64,000 bases of DNA. Origin: Seminavis robusta (taxonomy: Eukaryota; Bacillariophyta; Bacillariophyceae; Naviculales; Naviculaceae). Numbering within the stretch: the stretch's first letter is position 1; each line of letters opens with the position of its first letter. Below the pieces are notes generated by a model. It saw only the letters and a list, made by a program, of their open reading frames with translations. It did not search any database and was not told the origin of the DNA. Shown one piece after another: positions 9,312 through 20,900 of the stretch. The stretch is taken from NCBI GenBank assembly GCA_903772945.1, contig CAICTM010000090.1:60904-124903 (forward strand), written 5' to 3'. Both the position numbers and the translations under genes were made by a program.

Positions 9312-10721
9312 ATGGAAGTAATAGAAGCAAGCTCGGACTCTACGGAATTGCTCCAAGACGCCATTCGCAGCAATGCCACACGTCTGTGTATACTCCTGGA
9401 AGACATTGATGTGGTCGAGTTGACCCAAGTCCTCCGAGGTCCCCTGGGCCAAGAATTATCTGCCTCGGGTATCTGTTCGATTGCCTTGGATGGCGAAAAT
9501 TACGCCGGATGGGAGGATACCCGAGCCATGGAAGACTTGTTGGACGTCTTTGGCACAGTGTGCCAAGGATTGACCAAGTACGAATTCGAGTGCTTTGTCC
9601 CCGAAGTACCCACGCCCGAGCACTTGTTTCCCGTACGGGTATTGACTCGATTGCTGCGTCAGGTCCGAGGACGATTGGAAATTTTACGCCTCAACGAAGT
9701 CGTACTGCATGCTACCCAAGACGAATACCGAGAATTTTTGCAAGTGGTCCGGACTTTGAAATGTCTGCGATGCTGTTTTCTACAAGATACCGTCTCCATC
9801 ATGGTGGATATGGAACCACGCTCGTTTGATGAAGTACTCTTGGCAATTGCACAATTACCGCTCATTGTCGAGGTTTCTATGGAGACCGATTGGTGCAATG
9901 CCGCAGGCGACTCGCGTTTGGAAACCACGCAATCCATTCAAGCCCTTTGTTCTTCTCCTACCATTCAGTGTCTTTCCTTTGACAACATGCATCCCAACAA
10001 TCACGCCTTTATGCATATTTGCCAAACGCTGCAAACCAACACGGCCTTGCAAATATTGCACATTAAATTCGCCCAGTTTGGAAGCAACAACCACAACATG
10101 GCCGTCTTTTGCGATTTTTTACAATCCAACCGCGGGCTCCGAGAGCTGGAATTGGAATTTCAACATTCACTTTTTGGATCCTTTTTGGATCCCATTTTGA
10201 TTGCCATGGCCAAGGGAATTGCGCAAAATCCCCATTCGACACTCCACACGCTCGACATTCGAGCACGACAAGAATTTGGAGCCACCGTGGAAGATGCGCT
10301 GTTGCAATTGATGCGAACCAATTATGTCATTGAAAGTCTCGGCATTGTGTCGGTCGATGAGGATGGCCAAGAACGCACGTACGAACCACGGCGACGGACC
10401 GAATTGGATCTATTTGCACGCTTGAATGGGTACGGACGCAAAAAACTCATGGCGAGTCAAACGCGTCGACCGTTTGTCCACGCGTTTGCCACTCAATTGT
10501 CCCATGATTTGGATGGTCTCTATTATTATCTCCGCATTCATCCCTGGCTCTGTCAAGCCGATTCAGCACCGGCGCCGCCACCACGCAATAAGAAGAAGCG
10601 GCGGTTGAATAATCCTAGCACGACAACAACAGCAGCTGCGCAGGACGATGAATTGGAACAATTGCGCCGGGAAAATGCCGCGCTCAAGGCCAAGTTGGCG
10701 CGGTTGGGGGAGACAATCTAG
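9312..10721 (+). CDS. Leucine-rich-repeat protein with C-terminal coiled coil
   Basis: 469 aa, single exon, ATG at 9312. Irregular ribonuclease-inhibitor-like LRR segments run through about residues 95-350, for example RGRLEILRLNEVVL, TIQCLSFDNMHPNN, ALQILHIKFAQFGSNN, GLRELELEFQHS and TLHTLDIRARQEFG. A Pro/Ala and basic linker PPPRNKKKRRLNN follows, then a short leucine-zipper-like tail DDELEQLRRENAALKAKLARL. Large families of cytosolic LRR proteins of this kind occur in diatoms, with unknown functions; a protein-binding role is inference. The 3' end lies 160 bp from the convergent kinase copy 2. Confidence 0.78.
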   Translation: MEVIEASSDSTELLQDAIRSNATRLCILLEDIDVVELTQVLRGPLGQELSASGICSIALDGENYAGWEDTRAMEDLLDVFGTVCQGLTKYEFECFVPEVPTPEHLFPVRVLTRLLRQVRGRLEILRLNEVVLHATQDEYREFLQVVRTLKCLRCCFLQDTVSIMVDMEPRSFDEVLLAIAQLPLIVEVSMETDWCNAAGDSRLETTQSIQALCSSPTIQCLSFDNMHPNNHAFMHICQTLQTNTALQILHIKFAQFGSNNHNMAVFCDFLQSNRGLRELELEFQHSLFGSFLDPILIAMAKGIAQNPHSTLHTLDIRARQEFGATVEDALLQLMRTNYVIESLGIVSVDEDGQERTYEPRRRTELDLFARLNGYGRKKLMASQTRRPFVHAFATQLSHDLDGLYYYLRIHPWLCQADSAPAPPPRNKKKRRLNNPSTTTTAAAQDDELEQLRRENAALKAKLARLGETI

Positions 10722-10882
10722 CTGGCATTTCGGTGGCCGCTGATTGAACACTACATGTAAGGCTTAACAAAGTCCTACCATGATAGCAGTAAGGACTTCT
10801 ATCTTATTCTAAGTTTTTGTGTTGAAGCTACTCGGATCAATTTGCAATGGCAGCAGCAGAAATGAGATTCGACTCTGCCTCC

Positions 10883-12184
10883 TTATGCTTGTGGGCTTGC
10901 CACCAACATGGCTTGCAGATTCCATAGACATGGGAAAACCTCTATCAAATCATCCATGGTAGGACGCTTGGAATGATTCTTGCGCCAAGACATCTTCAGC
11001 AGTCCCTCCAGCTCCATTGGAAACTTATGGAGGGAAAGATTGGGCCGTTGTCCATTTTGACATACCTTGATCAATTGTTGACGTGGTAGCTTGAATCCCA
11101 TGTAGGGCTTGGAGAGAGTCAACATTTCATACATTAAAAGACTCCAAGAGTAAGTGTCAGCACCCTTGGTGTAGGTGCCATTCACAATGGCCTCAGGAGC
11201 CAAATACCGTGGAATTCCTCCCGAGGAAGCTGCTAGGACCAAAAAGTTGGACTGGACTCGGGCCATCTGCGACTGGGTGCTTTCACCTCCCTTGATATCA
11301 ATGTCAAACCCAAAAGGATGGCCACTGCACTCTTCACTCTCAGTGCTGCTTTTCCGATGGTCCTTTGGCTTGAGTTCACGACAACAACTGAGATCAGTGA
11401 TCTGGATTGTGTCATCTGGAAGGAAGCCAATGTTTTCTGGCTTGAGGTTCAAAACCACAAGGTTCTGATCATGAAGATACTTGAGGGCATCAATCAATGA
11501 TTTGGCGTAACCCAACTTGTGTCTGAAGTCTCTACTGCCAGGGACACACTGATCATGACAGATGGAAGACTTGGTAGGATTCTTCCTCCATCGTTCCAAG
11601 CGAGCTCCCAAAGTCTCTGTCATGCGCTCAGTGATGAGAAAGAAGTCACCAGAGCATCCATGTGCTGCCTCTTCCCCACATGGCATTCCTCTGGCCTTGA
11701 CAAGGTTGGGGTGACATAGACGTGCAAGGTACTTGGCCTCCAACACAAGACGCAAGGTGGCTTGCTGCAGTATGTCACCTTCTGTGGAGCATTTCTGGCT
11801 GAGTCGCTTTGCTACATATCTGCACTGCCTCCAGAAAGCTGTCAACGTGAATTCACCTGAATCAAACATGGAAGATGCATCTGTGTTGTCATTTTCTTGC
11901 TGCAAGCTCTTGACAAGAGAGAAATCATAGAAGTCTCCATTGAGGATGACTTTCCCCTTCTTCACCTGATATCCATGATAATACTCAACAGAGTTCTCAG
12001 GAGACTGTGACAAGATTGGTGAAGCTTCAATGGCCTGTTGTGCTGTTGATCTGATAGCATCAAAGATTATTTTCTTGCTGTTGCTTCTCTTTGATGAACC
12101 TGAAATTTGCCTTGTGATGGTTTTGCCAAATTGCTTGCTAGCATTGCTGGCAGTTCGAACAACTCTTCTGGTTGGGTCGGTCAT
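10883..12184 (-). CDS. Protein kinase-like protein, predicted pseudokinase (copy 2)
   Basis: 433 aa from the ATG at 12184. It is a close paralogue of the gene at 4764 on the opposite strand; the core around LVVLNLKPENIGFLPDDTIQ is identical in protein and nearly so in DNA. It shares the same substitutions: HRD to VLN, DFG to DLS, and a degenerate Gly loop (LNGDFYDFS). The beta-3 lysine motif reads YVAKRLS. The invariant features kept are APE (LAPEAIV) and DTYSWSLLMYEML. Because both copies carry identical losses, inactivation preceded duplication and the fold is maintained, arguing for a selected non-catalytic function. The DAS-rich insert after the Gly loop is less conserved. The product ends VASPQA. 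Confidence 0.88.
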   Translation of the reverse strand: MTDPTRRVVRTASNASKQFGKTITRQISGSSKRSNSKKIIFDAIRSTAQQAIEASPILSQSPENSVEYYHGYQVKKGKVILNGDFYDFSLVKSLQQENDNTDASSMFDSGEFTLTAFWRQCRYVAKRLSQKCSTEGDILQQATLRLVLEAKYLARLCHPNLVKARGMPCGEEAAHGCSGDFFLITERMTETLGARLERWRKNPTKSSICHDQCVPGSRDFRHKLGYAKSLIDALKYLHDQNLVVLNLKPENIGFLPDDTIQITDLSCCRELKPKDHRKSSTESEECSGHPFGFDIDIKGGESTQSQMARVQSNFLVLAASSGGIPRYLAPEAIVNGTYTKGADTYSWSLLMYEMLTLSKPYMGFKLPRQQLIKVCQNGQRPNLSLHKFPMELEGLLKMSWRKNHSKRPTMDDLIEVFPCLWNLQAMLVASPQA

Positions 12185-14927
12185 GGTAACGCTGACATTA
12201 TGGTGCTTCCAGGCTCCTTGCTTGTTCTTGGAGGAAGGAACGAAAAAGTGATTGGGAGGAAGCTCAGAAGGGAAGGCATGCTCACTTTTGAGAAATGGGG
12301 GGAAGGTGATTGAAGCGGAAGTCCGCTAAACCACCACTGGTGCATGACAAGTAGCACACTTCATTTAGACCACGTCGCGCTGTTTCGTTTTCGCTTTCAA
12401 AACAAAACGGTAGACTACAGGTCGAAAGAATGACGAAAGCGACAGTTTCTCTAATATTGGTTTTGGTCCGGTCCGGTTCGGAACGGATTCGATTCGATTC
12501 CCTGCGGCACTGGTGCTGCGGCGGCGGCCACTGTAGGACTGCAGGCTGCCACTGTTGAAATCTAGCTAGTAGAAATCGACCAAGAAACCTACCGGACGAC
12601 GATCTGGTCAGATTTACTAGCTAGCTACGGTAGCACATCACGAATGCAAGTACCGGTACGCATCGTTGCGAATGCTATTTGCTTGGGGAACGACACGGTC
12701 AATGGAGTTGCCCAGCCATTAAACAGGCAAACAAACAGTGAGTCTACCGTGCCACTACCTGCGACGCCCAGCCAAGTTTACCGCATGTGGCAAGAGACTA
12801 AAATACTATTATTTTGTTCAGGTTCGACTTCAGTGGAGGAATTTCTCAAATGCTGACCAGCCTCTTTGCGTTGCCCCCTCGCTGCGGGCCTCACCGACAA
12901 GACACGTTTTCCAGGCTGTGAGATGTCCATTTCAGGAATATTTCAGTGGAGAGCGGGGTTTCAGCTTCTTCTCTACCGGTATTGATGGTCGCTGTGTGTC
13001 ATCGCACTATTCTATTCGCTACCGGTGCCGGGCACGACGCCTTCGAAGGTACCGGTACCTGGGCCTGAAGCATTCCAAGACCATTGCCAGTTTGGCTAGC
13101 TTATATTTTCAACCACCTCCCAACTCATCCTCATCCCAACTACCGTAAGCCACTGGCTAGTAGTTCATGTAACGGCATGGCACCGTTACGACGATCGCAC
13201 ACTACGGGCATAGCACAGGAATGCAGATCCCGGTACCTGTGCGCTGTGCGCACTGTAGTTTGAGATTTAGGGACCATGGTCTTGAGATTTATGAACGAGG
13301 CACAGATGTGTGAAAGCTGCTCTTTTTGATGTCTCCTCTCAGAGTCTGGTAAAACGCTGCTACAGCCCAGCCTCTCTAGCTAGATCTAATAGTGACAGGA
13401 AGATGAGGTTCCATTTATTTTTACGAAAACTAGGAAAGAAGTCTTGGAGTTAGGTTCTGTTGATTTCTTGGGTTGTGCAGGCTGCGTCGAGCCACTCGCC
13501 ACCAGAACTCTGGCCTGGATGTCAATTTTGGCTGCAAGTCTACAGTACAGCTACATGGTCTGGTCTTGGTGAGGTTGGGGCGGGGCTTGTCCTTGTGCGT
13601 TTCAGAATGCGGTTCAATCAAACTACTTACTAGGAACAGGCCTGAGTTCCAGTGATGTAATGATAAAGTCCACATACTTGAAAGCAAATGCTACATGTGT
13701 GTCTGCTTGTTCAAGAACCCTTGCAAAAGAATAATCGTCTTGACGATGTGTTGTCGGAGACTCTGTTCCTTGTGGTCAACCTCAATATTCTATCTTTAGT
13801 TAGAAACACCAAGTTTGGTTTACGTCTAGCTAGCTAGCTAGTCAGGTCAGGCCAGGTACGGTACTGGTACAATTGGGAGGTTGAAGGTGAAGCCGGTTGC
13901 GCCTTCATTCCTGTGCGGTACTCACTAGTAGTGTATTTTATTCCATCTCCCCAGTGTACAGGTTTGAGGATCCAAAGTTGAGAAAGGGGGGCACTGTGGT
14001 ATCGGTACCGTACTACGTACCGGTACTGGTGTACCAGTACAAAATTATGACCTTTAAAAGGGACTACTGTGCAGTCGTAGGCTGTAGGCTGTAGGGCTGT
14101 AGCAGGCCTTCTTGTAACCTGGATTTTACACTTTCTTGTAGTAGAATCGAATCGTAGAATCTGATGTCGCCACTTGAGTACTCAGTAGGTGCCAGTACTA
14201 TTAATAGTGGTCGCAATCATATGCCAGGTTTCAGTTCTACAGGGACTCATCTTTAAATATTATGTGCCTTCAATGGGACGCTGTTCAAAAAGGCTTCCTG
14301 TCCTCTTTTATTATTTATTTTAAAAAAATTAACTCCAAAGAATAGTGTCCCAGCATCTATGACATACAGCTGTACCTGTTCCTGTTTTGCGTTCTGAATA
14401 CACGTTCATGAATACATGAATGTGTTTGTACTCCAGTAGCTCTCTACCTAGAGTAGGAGTAGTACAATACAGAGTACATGTACTTCGAGTATGTATGTAC
14501 TGATGAGTAGCTCCGACTTCAGCGGTTTCGTAGTCAACGGTAGAACCACCAAGCGCTGGGAGCGCAACGAGAGCACGAGAGCACGAGAGCCAAGTATCAG
14601 GCAAACAGGCAAACTACTCAGCCACCTTATCAATGGATCTTCGGTAAATCTATTCTTGACTATCAAGCATCAGGAAGGGTACCTTCTCTGTAAGATCTCT
14701 AAACCAGTACCCGCTACCAAAAAAGCACAACAATCAACAAATGTCATGTCATTTTCGGTTTCTCGGCTACCGGTAGACTATCCTATAGAAATCAGCATGC
14801 AGGAGACACAAAATTCTTCGGTCCACAATAAAAGCAATCTCTCCATTTGGACTCCACTCGCATTGATTATCCTTTCACCCTGCCCATAGAGCTGATTTTC
14901 TCGTTATTATTGCGGTAGTGATCAACC
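12185..14927. other. Long intergenic region rich in GTAC/CTAG palindromes
   Basis: 2.7 kb without a supported gene; frames of 136 and 132 codons inside show no composition or motif support. Palindromic words built from GGTACCGGTACC and CTAGCTAG recur (for example near 12648, 13050, 13830, 13861 and 14003-14040). It is the upstream flank of the receptor cyclase and, on the other side, of kinase copy 2. Confidence 0.55.
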
Positions 14928-17900
14928 ATGGCAAGTCAGAGTGCAGCCACCCAGCCCATGCGAAGCGCTCTTTCAAGGACGGCGGCCTGTTGGCTCTTGC
15001 TGCTGCTTCTTTGCAGCCCCAGTAGTCAAGCTCAGACGACTAACACGATGGATCCTGTGGAAATTTCCTATGTCATGGAACCCTTTGAGGCGCTTCAAGA
15101 GGAGTGGATCCAACAGACCCCAGAGTCATGGGACGTTACTCTCACGACGACCAACGAGGCTCTCTTTGGGAATGCTTCCTTGCAAGTGGACTTTGTTCAC
15201 GGCAGTGGTGGCAACGCAGACGACAACGCCGAAACGCTAACCTTGGGTTGGACCAGAGACCAAGGAGAACCTCCCCATAACTGCCATGGCAGTACCCATC
15301 TTTCCTTGTGGTACAAGATCATCCCCACAGCCTCTGCGCGGGTAGCACAGCTACGAGTAGTGATGCTCTCGGATAATGATCAAGAGTACTATCATGATAC
15401 CTTTCCCCTAAAAGAGGAGACGTCGTGGCAGGAATTCCGTGTGGATATTGAAAACCAGGACTTGAAACCTTTGCATGCTAATTTGACTTCTACGACGAAA
15501 TTGGATTTGACCCGCTTGACAGGATGGAGGCTGGAAGTGGGAGTCGTTGCCAACGAAGAAGACCCGGAAAACAACGCACAAGGAACCCTCTTGTTGGATC
15601 AGTTGGCTTGTGTGGGAGGGGGAGATTTGTTGGCAGCTCCCTTTCATCTCAATAAAAACAACAACCCAAACATGGATCCATGGGATTTTGCCATTCAAGA
15701 AGGAATCTGGGGTCAATCATTTCTTGATTCCGAATATGCCCGCAATGAAACCTCCATTGCTTTGGATGGTGCTGGTGTCATGCAGGTCAATTATACCATT
15801 GAACAGACAGAATCGTGGGGTGGTCTGGTGGGCATGAGCTTTAAGGCTCCTGCTAATGCCTACTACAACTTGACGGGGGCCACACATATTGGTTGGGGCT
15901 TTCAAAGACGACAGCCCGCTTCTGTCGCCGGAAGAACCAACCTTCGCTTTATTCTCAAGGAAGCCAGCCATGCATGCCACAACTGCAGCTTTGAAGACTG
16001 GGAATGGTACTACAGCTTTCACTATATGCTGGATGAGGATGATAATGTGGATGGTCTCGGAGAGGTTCTCATGCCACTGGAAGGAGGTACATCTTCGGAA
16101 ATGCCATTTTGGCTCACGGGGTGGTCGGGTGCACTCGGTGATGAACAATTAGACGTTTCCTACATTAGAGGCTTTGGACTGGAACTGAACTTGGATAGCC
16201 AAGGTGGTCTCGGATCCACCGTCTCGGGAGCCATTGATATCTTCAACATGACTGTTCTGAGGGCATCCCCAGGTGAGCTGGAGGAAGCGGTGAACATGGA
16301 GGATGAGGGGCCTGCTGAGGTAGCCTACGTTCTGGAGCCTTTTGAGAGTATGGATGCATATTGGCTGACGCGGGAGAGTGGAGATGATGGGGATGTTCTT
16401 AATGTCACCTTTACAGCAGCCGACAATTCTCTCTTTGGGAACTCTTCATTGAGTGTCGAGTATCGATTTGGGGCCGCACTGGACACAACCAGAAAGATGG
16501 AAGTGGGCCGTATTGCGGCCGGGCCACCTTTCAATTGCCACCGCGCCTCGTATGTTTCCTTGTGGTACCGCATGCTCGAAACAACTGAGTCTGGTCAAGC
16601 CGCAACGGCGAGATTGTTGTTGTTGGATTACGATGATGCAGGCTTTTATGTTGATCTGCCAGAGATTGTTGATCAAGGATGGCGCGAGTTCAAAGTGAAC
16701 ATATCTGCATTTCTTCTCAACGACGCGCCTGGAGGGACTTCAGGAGATGCAATATTAGATCTGAAACGTTTGCGGGGATGGACAGTTGAATTGCGAGGAT
16801 CCACCATGGCCTCTGGTGTGATCTTCCTGGATCAACTTGCTTGTGTGGGAGGTGAAAATATGCTCGGGTCTGAGTTTTCACCTCCTGGTGAAAGTTGGAA
16901 TGGTGCAGTCAACGAAGGATCGTGGACTGAGGACTTCTACAACTCGGATTTGTCGGAAAGTGTAAGCAAGATAGCGCTTGACGATGGGATCCTTGGGTTG
17001 GACTACACGATAGAGCAGGTTGAATCATGGGGAGGATATATTGCCTTCATGATGAATGCACCAGAGCCATCATACTACAATCTATCTTCTGCCAACTTTC
17101 TGAGGTTTGGGTATCGGATACGAGAGGCCGCATCGATCCCTGGCCGGGCACACTTGCGTATGATTGTCGTAGAAAACAGCCATGGAGATGAAGAACGGTA
17201 CTACAATTTCAATTATGTTCTCGATGAGAACCTGGCGGTTGGAGACATCGAGATCCCCCTGGAAGGCAGTGCAGATCCTTCATCTCCTTTATGGCAGACT
17301 GGGTGGTCCGGTGGGGTGGGCAATAGTCAATTTGACAAGAGTCACATCAAGGGCTTCACTTTTGAGCTGAGCATGGACTCCCAGGGCGACCTCGGGTCTA
17401 CTGCCTCTGGAGCGATCGATCTGTTTGGCTTGACTACGCCACGCGCCGCATCTAAAATGGCGGACAACAGCATTCTTGATTTCGTCCGGATCGTTGAGGA
17501 GCCTGGCGTGACTTTTTCACAAATATCCCCACGGTTCCGACGGCAAGAATTCAAGCACAGCGAGTGTCAGGAAACCTGCGCGTCAGACCCAAGTTGTAAT
17601 TATGCTCTTGCCAACGGACAAGATTGCTTCACAGCTTCAACATTGGAAGCAGGAGATGTGTTGGTTGCCAATACCCCACTTCTACAAGATGACGTGACTG
17701 CTTTCTGGGTTGATGACGTGACAAGACGTGGAGATTACTGTGACCTATGTGATTGTCACGGTCTTGATCAAACTATCGACTGTCGCAACAAGGATCTAAT
17801 TGCTGTTCCCAAGACCTTTAGCTTGGCTTGGAAACCTCGAGTATTGGACTTGCGTAACAACTCCCAACTTGTGCTTCTGGGAGCTGGGGCACTGGATGGT

Positions 17901-20900
17901 TTGGCAGAATCACTCGAGGTGCTGTGGCTCCCGAGCGCAGTTCGTCACATATCACCCGGTAGCTTGACAGGGCTTCCCTATCTGTCTGTTGTACATTTCG
18001 AGCCAGAGGGCCACAAATCGAACGTGATTTTGGAATCATCTCAGGCTTTCGATGACGTCTGCTGTTCAATAGGTAAGGGGAAAGGAGAGAAGAAACTCGA
18101 TGACGGCAGGATGGTGCTCACAGATCGCCTTTTCTTTTTCTAGGTCAACATATTGACCTTTCCGTTCCAATGAATGGGTTCACCTTCTGTGACATGAAAG
18201 TGAAGCGGCCGGGTTCCGACTCTACATTCTTGGATTTTGTCCAGTTCGAGGATGGCAATTCGTTTGCTCAGATTCGACCAAACTCGGACTTCATGGCCGA
18301 GGCTGGTAAGTGCGCGAATTTGTGTGTCCCGACCATCACGACGCCATCATGATGGCGACAGGCTCACAGTTCGCTTCGTCGTGCATCGCCCAGCCGAAAG
18401 CCCGGAGAAATGTGCTGAGTACTGTGCTATATCCAGCGAATGCGCTTTCTATAGCTACGATGCAAGATGGCACAATGCTGCACACATATGTTATCATATG
18501 AAAGGAGCGAATGGGACCATGCCAGAACACAACAAAGTCTGCTGCGAGAACGAGCACTACGCTGATGAAGGGCTCACGATGCCCGGTTGGACATCTGGGA
18601 TGCCCCCTCGCACGCGCCACGATCTTGACAACGCCAGGGTGCAGATTGAGCCAGGAAATCTTGTCGCAGACTTTCGTAATGGTTATGAGGTTGAGTATAC
18701 TGTATCCCTGGGTTCAACGCCACTGAGAGGCGCGGTGTGGGTAGAACCTAGAATGTCATCGTCGGCTAAGGTCGACATTTCATTTTCGCCGACTCGAGTG
18801 ATATTGTATGGTGCGAACACAACAGCGACGGTCAAAGTTTCCATATCGTCGGAAGCGATTTCCGATTTCAGCTCGACCCTTCTGATCACGAACAAGATAA
18901 CATCATGTGATGCGGCTTTCATGCACTTATCCGACGGCGATTTGGCAAACGATTTGAACGTTTTCATTGACGTTGTCACTCCGAAGGAAGAAAGCGGTTC
19001 CAATCTTGCTGTGCCCGTCACGATTACATTGGCCATTGTATGTATGGCAGGCCTCGCTGTGCTTGTCTATTTTGAAAGGAAACGTAAATCACATGACGCG
19101 GTGTGGCAGGTGAAGGAGGAAGAGCTGAAGTTTGCCGATCCGCCGGATATCGTTGGGAGGGGAAGCTTCGGGCTTGTATTGAGAGCTACGTATCGAGGCA
19201 CCGCGGTAAGTAGGGTTGTTCACTGCAGCGGTGCGAAGTCAACATGGTACGGAAGGAAGACTGACATCATGCTTTCAGGTTGCTGTCAAGCGAGTGATAC
19301 CACCAAGACGCACAGACATCGATAACAGCAGTCATCGTTTTGGGAGTGGGCAAGATGCATACCAAAGCATTGACGGACACATGCGGTCTTACAGCAAGCC
19401 AAACAGCAAGCCAAGAGGCGCTGATTCGATGCCTTCGTTGCTGGAGGGCAAAGCACTGCTCAAGCTAAGCTTCCTTTCAGGCCCAAGCGGCAGAGATGTG
19501 GCAGAATGGAGAAAGCGGAGGCAAGCATTCGTCAAGGAGATGAGGTATCTTTCGAAGCTGGTAAGTCCAGGATGTGTCCAGCGCCAATCACTACAGTATG
19601 GCCATGCAATATCATTTTTGCAGCATGGCGCTCACGTATCGCTTTTCCTGCATCGACCAGAGACATCCATGCATTACCACCGGTAAGAATTGTCGTTGGG
19701 ACGAGGTTCTATGCACCGTTTTTCAGTAGCATCCTCTTCTCATCTGAACTCTGCCTCTCGCTGGTATCGGTACTACCGAAGTGATGGGTAAGCTCCCAAC
19801 AACCGTTCTTCCTTGAACTGGTGCGAATTCACGCTGTGAATACCCATGGCTAAAATTGTATCTTGCCTTCACAGGAGCCGTCATCGATAGCAAGTCGGAA
19901 CCTATGCTTGTAATGGAGCTGATGGAGCACGGGTCGCTGTATGACTTGCTTCAAAACGAGACGCTCGTAATGGAAGAAGAACTGCGAATTGCACTGATGG
20001 CAGACGTAACTCAAGGTGAGTTAGACGCGTAGAAAAGAGCTGGATCAAGTGAGCAAGAGATCTCTCACCTGATCGTTTTCTATCAAGGGATGCGATTCCT
20101 CCACGCTGCCAACGTGATCCATGGCGATTTGAAGGTAGGGTTGGAATGATTTGATTCGATTCGATTCAATCGCGCAGTTGAGATTTGTGTGCAATAGCCT
20201 GACAATGGGTTACACTTTTTCCTGCAGGCCGCCAACATCCTTGTAGACAAGGTAAGTTGGAACTTCGATTCACACCAACAACAGTTGAACGCGCCACAGC
20301 TTAAAATGTTGCTTGACGTAACTCTTCCATATCGTCAAGAACTTTCGAGCCAAGGTGCGTTCGTAAGAATCAGTTGATTGCCATGGTGCTGGCTAGAGAT
20401 TTCTCACATGGTTATGTTTTAAAGGTCGCCGATTTTGGGCTTTCGTCGCACAAAGACCATGGTAGGGCAACAGGAACACCCTTGTGGATGGCACCGGAAT
20501 GTGAGTTCCTTCTATTTGGTTGCCCCCTCTATCCTCGCCTCGTCTGATCATATTCCTCTTCAATCACGGTACCTGTACCAACATCAGTGTTGCGCGGTGA
20601 TTGTGGCAATTCCACCGCCAGCGACGTTTTCTCTTTTGGCATAATCCTGTACGAATGTTGGAGTCGGAAAGAGCCGTACGAAGGAGAGCAGCTTTTCGAT
20701 GTGCTGCGACTTGTTACGGATAGAACGGTTCACAAGCGACCTCCATTTCCTGATGAGATGCCTGCTGTGGTGCGCTCTTTGATGAGTGACTGCCTGGCCG
20801 GTCCACCAGAACGGCGCCCAAGTTTTGAAGAACTTGATCAACGTGTTGGCCGTGTCAACGTGGATAGCACGGACGGGACGCCAAGTCGACCTCGGCGTTC

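Noticed and set aside
12738-14889. ORFs of 136 and 132 codons upstream of the receptor
   Set aside because: No conserved motif, composition like intergenic DNA, and interrupted by palindromic GTAC words.
18306-18361. Alternative acceptor GACAG at 18361 for receptor intron 2
   Set aside because: Wrong phase; the acceptor at 18369 keeps the frame into RPAESPEKCAEYC.
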